From Antitrichia curtipendula (lineage: Eukaryota > Streptophyta > Bryopsida > Hypnales > Leucodontaceae), in NCBI GenBank assembly GCA_951230915.1, contig OX579634.1, positions 62,001-126,000 on the forward strand: a DNA stretch of 64,000 nt. Reading direction: 5' to 3'. Shown in pieces: positions 12,784-22,200 of the stretch (positions within the stretch are counted from its first letter, which is position 1; every line of letters starts with the position of its first letter). A program made the translations under genes and the position numbers. Below the pieces are notes generated by a model, which saw only the letters and a list, made by a program, of their open reading frames with translations, was not told where the DNA came from and did no database searches.

Positions 12784-14420
12784 CCTCGATCTTGACATTT
12801 CGAATTCATTTCTTTTTGAGGAATCTCGAACTTCAAAAAAAAAAAAAAAAATGAAAGATTTCTTTCATAGTTCGGTTGTTTTGGGTGAAAATTCAATTGC
12901 ATTGAAGTCTAATGTTGTTCTAAATTCTATGTTTTTGATATGGCAGGTCCTAAAGAAAGAGTCATGGGAATGCATTGAGGAAATCATATGATTTACAAAG
13001 GTATGTGGATGTATTACAATCTTGAATCCTGTTTCAATTCAATTGCTCCAAGTTTTAGCGTTTCAAACGTACGGAATCCGTTAAAGGATTGATTTCATTT
13101 TTCATTTTTTTTGAAGTTTAGAATCCTCGATGGATTGAAGTGAATTGGCGCCTAGAACCAATCAGGTTCCGGGCTGACATTTTGAATTCATTTCTTTTTG
13201 AGGAATCTCGAACTTCAAAAAAAAAAAAAAAAATGAAAGATTTCTTTCATAGTTCGGTTGTTTTGGGTGAAAATTGAATTGCATTGAAGTTTAATGTTGT
13301 TCTAAATTCTATGTTTTTGATATGGCAGGTCCTAAAGAAAGAGTCATGGGAATGCTTTGAGGAAGTCATATGATTTACAAAGGTATGTGGATGTATTACA
13401 ATCTTGAATCCTGTTTCAATTCAATTGCTCCAAGTTTTAGCGTTTCAAACGTACGGAATCCGTTAAAGGATTGATTTCATTTTTCATTTTTTTTGAAGTT
13501 ATGAATCTTTGATGGATTGAAGTGAATTGGCGCCTAGAACCAATCAGGTTCCGGGCTGACATTTCGAATTCATTTCTTTTTGAGGAATCTCGAACTTCAA
13601 AAAAAAAAAAAAATGAAAGATTTCTTTCATAGTTCGGTTGTTTTGGGTGAAAATTGAATTGCATTGAAGTCTAATGTTGTTCTAAATTCTATGTTTTTGA
13701 TATGGCAGGTCCTAAAGAAAGAGTCATGGGAATGCTTTGAGGAAGTCATGTGATTTACAATGGTATGTGGATGTGTTACAATTTTGAATCTTGTTTCAAT
13801 TCAATTGCTTCAAGTTTTAGCGTTTCAAACGTACGGAATCTGTTACAGGATTCATTTCATTTTTCATTTTTTTTGAAGTTATGAATCTTTGATGGATTGA
13901 AGTGAATTGGCGCCTAGAACCAATCGGGTTCCGGGCTGACATTTTGAATTCATTTCTTTTTGAGGAATCTCGAACTTCAAAAAAGAAAAAAAAAAGAAAA
14001 ATTTCTTTCATAGTTCAGTTGTTTCAGTGAAAATTAAATTATATTCGAGTGTAATATCATTTTGAAATTTATATTTTGGATATTGCAGTCTGCAAAGGAG
14101 GATTTTCAAGATGTTCATGTGAACTTGAACAATTTTAAGAAGGTATGCAAATTCACCTAAACCTTGAATCTTATTTATATTGGAATGTTTGAAATTTTTA
14201 TGTTTCAAATGTATAGGATTTATGGAGGGGTTCATTTTGTTTTTTTTGAAGTTATGATTCCTTGATGGATTGAATTGATTTGGCGCTTAGAACCAATTAG
14301 GTTCCGGGCTGACTTTTCAAATTCATTTTTTCTTAAGGATTTTTACTTCATAAAAAAAGAAAGTGAAATATTTCATTGAAGATGAAATTTTTAGCGGATT
14401 AATATTATTTTGTTTTTGGT
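12784..14420 (+). repeat. Array 2 of ~381-bp exon-cassette units leading into TET/JBP-1
   Basis: Three standard cassettes (near 12946, 13327 and 13708, spaced 381) and one terminal variant cassette (14089-14142, acceptor TTTGGATATTGCAG, donor GTATGC) precede the TET/JBP-like gene. About 280 bases after the terminal donor comes a further acceptor-like TTTTTGGTAG at 14413-14422 and then the TET/JBP start codon. The coding exon thus occupies the position of the next unit of the array, and the intervening intron (14143-14422) is itself recognisably derived from the same repeat (GAAGTTATGATTCC, TTCCGGGCTGAC). Left boundary as noted at 12784. Confidence 0.85.
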
Positions 14421-14436
14421 AGCAGGAGTTAATCAA

Positions 14437-15537
14437 ATGGGAAAGAAAAGAAGAGGTTCTAGAGGGAAAGGTTCGAAGGATGTTTATGAGAAAGAAATTC
14501 GAAAGAGGCGAAAAGAAGAAAACATTGAAGACGCGAAAATCCGAATTGGAGGAACCAATCCAGTTTTTATTTATGAAAAAGAACGACAACTTGAAAATTT
14601 CAAGGGAGAGCGCATGGACAGAATTCCAGAAGATTATACCCGAATTTACCACGGCAGAGTTGCGGTTCAAGATAGAGAAACCAAAGAAATAGTTCTTATG
14701 GTACGGTTCTCTCCTTTCAAGGATATGATGGCGAAAGATCGAAAGGATCTAGCGAGATCTATGAAGACATTGATAGAACTATCGAAAACGAGTAACAAGA
14801 TCAAAGGAAATGTGAGTCACAAAAATGGAGATGGCGTGATGTACGCGTTAGGTTGGAGAGGAGGATACGATGCAAATTTCTCCTTGGGAAGATATGTACC
14901 TGTTCCCGCGGTTCAAAAATCCAAAGCAGCTTTACGGAGATGGCAAGAAGCTCAGGAAAAGAAAGTGGCTGAGATCGGCAATGTATACCGAACCCGGTTT
15001 GAAGATATGGCTTCGGAACTTTTTCGTAAAGTATCCAAAGAAGCAATTGAAGCCGGAGTTCCTGATTTCTCTCAGACCGAATTTCTTGATCTGGAGCCCA
15101 TAACAGAGGTATTTGCCAGTAACTTGACGTGTAGCTTTCAAGACTTTTCGAATGCATTTCACAAAGATAAAGATTATAACTCTTATTCCTATGGAATTTG
15201 GGCTCCATTGATTGCAAAGACCGGAGATCTAGCTACCGTAGGTGATGGTTTTAAATGCAAGGGTGGAGAATTTCTTATACCCACTTACAAAATCAACGTC
15301 GATTTCAACGAGTGCGATGGTATTGTGGAAATAATTTGGAGGGGGAAGCAGGATTTTCACGCGACTTCGAAATCTGAAAGTTCAGAGGGATTTACCCGAT
15401 TGGGTACTTCAGTTCAAATCAGTCGCAGTTTAGTTTTTAGACTCTGGAATACTATAGAAGAAGAAAATAGTATTGAAGGGGCAAACAACAGAATACGCGG
15501 AGTGCAACAGATCGTCATGGAGAAAGGAGGGATTTAG
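14437..15537 (+). CDS. TET/JBP-like 2-oxoglutarate/Fe(II) dioxygenase, copy 1 (intact)
   Basis: The 366-residue protein probably oxidises the methyl group of modified bases in DNA (5-methylcytosine to hydroxymethylcytosine and beyond, or thymine in JBP) using 2-oxoglutarate and Fe(II) in the nucleus. Seen: a basic N-terminus (residues 1-28, KKRRGSRGKG and KRRKEE, NLS-like), and a C-terminal double-stranded beta-helix region with HKD at 242-244 (metal HxD), GIWAP at 253-257, GGEF near 276, a DFHAT distal His at 308, and a candidate 2-oxoglutarate-binding Arg at 321 (FTRLGTS). The pattern HxD ... GW/P ... GGxF ... HxT ... R is that of fungal TET/JBP proteins. Start: ATG at 14437; an in-frame upstream extension to 14410 lacks an ATG and contains an acceptor-like TAG. 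No introns or stops are needed. The closest relative in this window is the frameshifted copy at 51347-52461. Family assignment is by motif recognition only. Activity and substrate are inferred. Confidence 0.78.
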   Translation: MGKKRRGSRGKGSKDVYEKEIRKRRKEENIEDAKIRIGGTNPVFIYEKERQLENFKGERMDRIPEDYTRIYHGRVAVQDRETKEIVLMVRFSPFKDMMAKDRKDLARSMKTLIELSKTSNKIKGNVSHKNGDGVMYALGWRGGYDANFSLGRYVPVPAVQKSKAALRRWQEAQEKKVAEIGNVYRTRFEDMASELFRKVSKEAIEAGVPDFSQTEFLDLEPITEVFASNLTCSFQDFSNAFHKDKDYNSYSYGIWAPLIAKTGDLATVGDGFKCKGGEFLIPTYKINVDFNECDGIVEIIWRGKQDFHATSKSESSEGFTRLGTSVQISRSLVFRLWNTIEEENSIEGANNRIRGVQQIVMEKGGI

Positions 15538-17453
15538 TTCAGGTTTTTGCAGTATCTTATGTTATTATAATTTTCTATGATTACGTATCTACCGACTAAT
15601 TAAATTTTTTTTTTGTTTTAATACTTCCTCGTCATTGAGAATTATGTGAGTTGTATGTGTTTTTATTTTTTTCTTTGAAATTACAATAGATAGCTTGGCA
15701 AATCTTTTTTCGATTGTGCCATGCCGGTATGTTAACATTGCTTTGGGGACGACATTTTTTTTTCTATGTCTTCAAGCAACAGAAGAGAAAGAGCATGCCG
15801 ACTTCGCTGAGGAAGACGCATTCATTTATTAGTGTTTCATTTCAATTTATAGATAAAGAAATCAGAAGGTCAACTTTCGAGGATTAGGATAAACCGTGAA
15901 AATCTCGCTCCGGATGTGGAATTTGGCCAAGCAAATGGACGGGATCGCGCCTGCAATCAAAGCGTGCACATGAATTATTTTTTGTCGTTTCCGTCTGTTT
16001 CTTTTTGCAACAATTTTTGAACCAGGTGAAGCATACAATTGCAGGGAGATGTATTTCTCCTCCAGCCAATCTCTCTAATGCTTTTTTTTTTAACAGGGGA
16101 CGTACTTCACATGTGCATGCGGTGATGTAAGTGAGTCAGCTTCATGTTGAGATTTGTGAGATGTTTCACAGGATATTTTGTTCATTTGCCAGATTGAGGA
16201 GGCAACATATGTGAGATAATTAGCCCACTTCGTCCGGGGTCCGAGCGCGGAAGAGCATTTATTAGGGTTTGTGCGGCATTTGAGCTTGGGGAGCACGTTA
16301 GCGTGCACATTTATAGTATGAAACCTTGAGAGAGAGATGTTCAGCATTCTTGAAGGTACGCACGGTTCGAATCTTTATTCTTTCTCCTTGGGAGATTCAA
16401 ACATTAGATACAGAACGCAAGCGGGCGGTGGGATTCTTTTTTCTTTTGATAATACGGGATTGAATTTGGTGAGGCGGCTTGCAAGTGTCGAGCTTATCTG
16501 TCTGATTTGTTTTATCCCCTTCTAAATGTATAGCGTAGGGGCTTTTAAAGGCGGTCTGATTTTTAAGCGAGATTGTACGGCTGAATTCTGAGGAGGCGAG
16601 GTCTACCGGTTTCAAACAAAGCGTTTGACGTCGGGGAAAGGGCAAGAACTTAGATTTGATAATTATGAGATGCGAGTTGCAGTAATAGCTACGCATAAAG
16701 TTTTGGGTGGATCCGAAGCATGCTTTATAGATAGTCCAGTGACCCCCTTCCACTATCCTTCCCGTTTCATTTAAGAGGTTTTTTTATTCAAAAAATTTAA
16801 TTCTTAGACAAAAAATAAGGATTTCCAGGTTCATATTTTCATATCTCAATTAAATCTTCAGGCTTGGACTTCTTTTACCACGCATTCAACATAATATAAA
16901 ATAAGCGCATCATTCAAAATGTTGAATGAATGAGAGAATGCAGGGTGACAATATCAACATCATTTTTAAGGAAAACAACTTCTCCGATTTTATAAAATAA
17001 ATAAAGACATGCACGCATTCAAGTGTACAATAAAACATCTATTGTATGAAGTGCGTGCCAAAACATATGTAGATAATGAAAGGAAGAAAAATCGGAATCT
17101 AAACAGGAAGAATGCGAGGTACGATTATGTAATAATCGAAGGGCTAGACATGTAGAAATCGGTCACGTTGGTCCACAACGTTCGGGGGTTCTCCTTGTAG
17201 AAGGCTAGAACCAACAGCCTCATCCCAAGGTTTAGGGCGCATGTAAGCCGTCGCTGCTGATTTATAGGCCCCAAGTGGATATACGCAGTAATCCTACGCA
17301 ACAACCGTTTCATGTTTGTTGGCTTTTATACAGTCCCGGTCCGGGGTTCATATTAGCACTAACTTGCTTCTATTTTGTAGAAGCTTCTTATCTCCAGGGT
17401 TGTTTTCTCAAGTTTGTTGGCGTTGGAAGGGTCGGAAGGGCGTATCCAATCCC
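15538..17453. other. Downstream region of TET/JBP-1, no gene recognised
   Basis: 15538-15900 is the AT-rich 3' flank of the dioxygenase gene. 15900-16760 is more mixed in composition, with ORFs up to 118 codons on the minus strand that have no recognisable domain. 16760-17450 contains nothing firm. No inverted partner of array 2 was found, so the right edge of whatever carries TET/JBP-1 is unknown. Confidence 0.4.
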
Positions 17454-17753
17454 ATGAGTGAAGAAGTTGACCCGTATCCATGGGAGGCCGAAGAGGCGGC
17501 GTATGATCAATACTTGGAGCACCTTGCTTTCCTCCACATGGATTACATGTACTACTACAACCAAGCTATTCTTAGCACCCGAGCGTTTTGGCCGGAGACT
17601 ATGGACGATGCGTACAATAACAACTTGTTTGCGATCTCTTGGTTCTATCATGGATGTTTTGATTGTGAAACATGGGAGGCTGAATATGAAGAAATATTGT
17701 ATGATGAAGCCGAGATGCGAAGAGTCGAAGTGGAAGAGCCTTTTGACTATTAG
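17454..17753 (+). CDS. Hypothetical 99-aa acidic, Tyr-rich protein
   Basis: Unrecognised. From the ATG at 17454 the frame encodes 99 residues, rich in Glu, Asp, Tyr and Trp. There is a YMYYYN run near residue 31 and a single CFDC pair near residues 68-71. There is no signal peptide or membrane helix. An upstream in-frame extension to 17316 contains a TTTTGTAG acceptor-like site near 17383, so a 5' intron is possible. It lies about 1.5 kb past the 3' end of the recombinase-helicase gene, on the opposite strand, in the same GC-richer segment, and could belong to the same element. The skewed composition argues for a real protein rather than chance, but only moderately. Confidence 0.4.
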   Translation: MSEEVDPYPWEAEEAAYDQYLEHLAFLHMDYMYYYNQAILSTRAFWPETMDDAYNNNLFAISWFYHGCFDCETWEAEYEEILYDEAEMRRVEVEEPFDY

Positions 17754-19272
17754 GTGGTTTAGGGTTTAGGATTTAGTTACGCCGGTGAAGATATTTGCCA
17801 ATTACAAGTAGTTGCCGTTAGTTGGCAGCATGAATACAATGTAACTACACGCACGTGGCCAGGAATGAATCTAAATTTTGGGACCACGTGCTCAAATAGG
17901 TAAACCAAAGGATATTACAGTTGAATTTGTTAGTAAAAAATGTGGATGAAGATATTGACCTTTCTCGAAGATGAGCATTTTGCAGTCGTTCCAATGGGCC
18001 CTTCCATGTGGAAAAAGTTGATCCATGGTTTGGCCAAAGATTTGCGCAAGCACCCGGCCCGAATTCACTTTGAAGGACACCGACCGGGTTTTCATTGCGT
18101 CGCTTGTCACGGACGATTGGCCCTTCTGAGCCGAGTACTTCTTGGGATTCCTATTTGTATCCGGATTGTTTTCATTCTAATTTCGATCGTGTATCTATGT
18201 TTCGCACATTTTAGACCTGTTGACGTAAGCTCTTTTTTCTATAGTGCCGCCCATTTGACGTACAAGTGGTACCAAGCTAATGAAGGATGCAATGCAATGA
18301 TTGGAGCGTAAACTTGTTGATCTATGCGCGCCGAGCGTATGTTGCCCAAAGTTGATCATCTTGCACAGCCGATAGCCAATTAGAGACTTCAAAGAAGAGC
18401 ACCTACGTGCCAATTTCAATGAAAAAACAATGCGCCGGAGTGTCTACAACAAATCTGACTCCATTAGAACCCTCAAGCCTATTTAAGGCGATTGAGTGCC
18501 AGGTTGCCTCAAAATAGAACTTTTGGCTTGAAGCCCATGGAAAAGTAGGGGATGGTAGTGCGTGCAAAGGGCACAATTGAATAATCATGGCCAAGAACGT
18601 CACTGCCACAATGTTTGTTAGACCTCAATTTGTCCATTGTCCAAAGCCAACAACCTAGTAGGTATAACGATTGTGTGTTCAAAATTGCAAGATGTTCAAA
18701 ATGGCACGTACAACATGTCTCCTTCAGAACTGCATGTTCGAAATTGGCCTCCCTCTAATGAAGTCCCCCGGGTTGAATACGCCCCTACACAAAAAAACTT
18801 CTTGAAAGCGAGGCCGTAGGACCCGTGGCCACAACTGAGTGGAATAGTTTTGCCCTAGGTTGCCATGCCGGCATGCCCAGAAGACCAACCAAGTCGGTGC
18901 CTCTCTGCCCCATTTCCTAAACCGAAATTCCAAATGATAATATCTGCCTTGAACCCTGCCTACCCGATGTTCAACATTTTCCGCTAGTAATGCCGAAAGA
19001 ACTCGGATGCTCAACTCGTGAGCCCCCTTCTCTTTACCCTTCCATGGATTACAGTGGCTATGCCCATCACAATGTTCCACCCGAGGCCTGAATCCTACTC
19101 TTACGGACTATTCCACACAAATTGAGGCGAGTGTCCTATCTGCGACGCCGGACAAATACATTTCGCGTAAAGGGAGCTCCTTAGGATCCGTGAGGCACCG
19201 TTGATAAGGTCGCCGACGCTATATTTTCTAAACCCTAAATCCAAACCCATTGGAAAAAAACGTGGGTGTGTT
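17754..19272. other. Spacer with one weak ORF (17940-18311, +)
   Basis: The only candidate is a 123-codon frame beginning at the ATG at 17940, with a CVAC pair near residues 53-56 and a hydrophobic stretch at about residues 62-90. It matches no family I know and may be chance. The remainder is the 3' flank of the recombinase-helicase gene. No polyadenylation signal or element terminus could be fixed. Confidence 0.35.
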
Positions 19273-22200
19273 CTACTTCGAGATGAACAGTCCCTCGTTT
19301 CTGACGTAGGAGATGAACAAGGCAAGGACGTTTGTCTTGTACTTCATGTGTTCGCCTGCAAGCCACTCCGCAAACTGTGGATCCTCAAGATTTGGTGGAC
19401 AACCCGACTCGACAAATGCCTGGTAAAACCGTGCTGCATGCCTCCACATGTACCAACAAGCAGGTATCAGCTTGTCGTTGCCCTTGGATTTGCAACCCCC
19501 CTCGAATGTCTCTGGGTGCATTATTTCGGAACCCAGTTTTTTGGGCAAACCGCATCCATAACACCCTAAACCGCGGAAGCGCACCTTATTTGGGCACTCC
19601 TTACCTCGATGCCCGTCATTTCCCAAGCACTTCAAACAAAGACCTTTCAAGTGTGGGCACTGGAATAATTCGTGTTTGTAGTCCGGCACCTCGTGTTCAT
19701 CCATGGTGCAAATGATGCACTTGTCTTTCACTCCCGCAAGGTATTGCGTGACGGTCAATGTCATCAACAATAGATCCGAATGACTTTCCTGGGTCCCCTT
19801 GGCTGATTCAAAGAACAATGCATCCCCTATGCAAATCCTCTTTGCTGCCGGATTGTAATCCCCTTGCGTGCCCGGGGTGTCTCCATCCTCCGGGGTGGAC
19901 GCAAAGTCCATGTACTGACTTTCGTTCCAACGACTTTCACTAGATTTGCTGGTGGAAGAAGATTCCATCCGCTTGGCCGTTGTTAGGCTGGATTTGACGT
20001 GGCCGAGCAAAGACTCACAGACGTCGCATCGTTCCGATCCGGAAGAAAAGCAATCCAATCCTCGACCGTCGATGTACTCTTGGAGCACCCAACGTCGGCA
20101 CTTTGTCCCGTCAAGATACTCCGCCAACTCGGTTTGCGCTCCCATGGACCGTGACAATAAGATGATGTGTTTGCCGGAAGATCCATCACGGCCTCCCCGG
20201 CCGCTCTCTTGGGCAAGATGGATCATCGAGTATGGCTCGTTCAAGTGCACCACCAGACGAACCCCGGGCAAGTCGATGCCCATGCCGAATGCTCCTGTTG
20301 CCACCATGATGTCCGCTTCCCCTCTTGTCCACGCGTTGTGGGCCGCATTCCTAGCCTGCATGTCTAAATCTGCGTGGTAGTGCACGGCGGTGAGACCACG
20401 GGCACAAAGCATTTCTGCCATTTCTCGTGTTTCGTCCTTCCCCCTACTAAAGATGATGGACTTTGGCGTCACCGGTTCCGATGATAGGACCGCCAATAGG
20501 CTTGCACCTAGGTCCCCGTGGACTTTTCTCACTTCGTACCTGAGGTTGGTACGGGTCGTGGGACTCCGGAGGACGGAGAACCGGGAATTGAAAAAGTCCC
20601 TCATTGGATCCTCGAGGCTGGGAGGCACCGTCGCTGATAAGAGGAGGAGTTGAACGGGTGCTTTTCGAACGTGTTGAATGCCGTGTAGTACGGGACGCCA
20701 TGAGTTGTCTTTCAATGCCACATGGCACTCATCCAAAACAATCCTTCTAAGTTGATCTTGTGCATATAGGTATGCCAGGTGAGTTTGGAAATTTGGCAAC
20801 ATGCAGTGCTCCACGGATACCAACAGGATGTCAACTCCATTGAGGGGCGTGTGTTCCGAGTATACTTGCATGGAAAGGTTTGCCTCTGCCACACGATGCT
20901 CCATCTCGTTTCTCAACGCCACAAATGGACAGATGACAACGGTGGTATAACGCCCACGTTCCACCACTGCAGGCAAGAGGAACAATAGAGTCTTGCCTCC
21001 TCCGGTGGGTAGCACTACCAACAAATCCTCTCGACGCTCCAAGATTCGGTGCATGGCTTTGGCCTGCTGTGGACTCTTGAACTTGGTGTGTCCTAATGCG
21101 GCCAATCCCAACAGGACTTCTTTGGAACAAGTGAGGGATAGTTGATCGATACCCGTGTTCCCTTCGCAGTGGACCACCTTGACTACATGGTGGTGGTGAT
21201 GGTGGTGGATTTTGGTGGTTGCGGTGGCCACCAATTCGGATTGTCCAACCCTCAATCCCGGGTCGAATTCCCGGCCTACCTCATCCGTTGGGCTTTGACG
21301 TCCAATCGTTGGCATGATGGCATTCACATTGGGAAGGACTCCATCGGTGCGGAGGCCTAAAAGTCTATGCCACTCCATGGATACCCACCTGTACAATTGG
21401 AACTCGTCACGTCCGATGCTAGGATGGTCAAAGTTTGACCGAGCGTAGCAATTACTAGCCACGCGTTGTGAATGGCCGGCTTGCCTGTCCATAACGCCAT
21501 TGCCGGTGAGCTCCAGCACGCTTGTGTATTTTAGGAACCTGTGCATCCATGCGATGGCCATGTGTCGCCAAGGTTTGAGAGTCACGTACACGTTCAGGTG
21601 CTCCAAGAAGATACTTGCAATTCCATTGGACAAGTCGCGGCTACACATTGGCTGACCTCCCTTGACCGCCAAGAGGCGATTGTACAAGGCTGTTTCCGGT
21701 GGGCCATACAAGACTCCCGAAGCTACAATCTCCATTTCTCGCACATAAGTGAGATAGTTTATCAAGAGAAAAGAGGTGTCCTTACAAAGGAACCTTGCGA
21801 TGGGTACTTGGCTGCCACGTATACTGTCTCCTTTCCCGTAAAGGGTCAACAGCATGACAAGACCATCCACAAGGTACACGCCGCGGATTTGAGTTGGTGT
21901 GTTGCGGGTAGAGCAAGCAATTAGTTCCACGCCACGCGCCGGTTGGCCTGCAATGAGGTGTATGATGGTCATTAGTTTTTGGAGCCACTTTCCCACCCGG
22001 CACATCCATTTGTTCAATGCATCCTTTTTCCATATGATTTCTTGGGTACCCTCTCCTTGCACCGAGTCAATGAACCTGCCGTGTAAACTTGGAGTACGAG
22101 CAATGTGTAGAATGAGGTCGAGGGTATATCCCGAACAAAGATTGTTCTTATTGCCAATGAACCAGTGTCCATTCCTGTAGTCCGAGAGGTTGTCATGCAA

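Noticed and set aside
14801..15217. Minus-strand 138-codon frame inside TET/JBP-1
   Set aside because: Antisense shadow of the dioxygenase coding sequence, without recognisable features.
20000..22000. Plus-strand frames opposite the recombinase-helicase gene (up to 144 codons)
   Set aside because: Shadows of the long minus-strand coding region in GC-richer DNA; no domain or start context.
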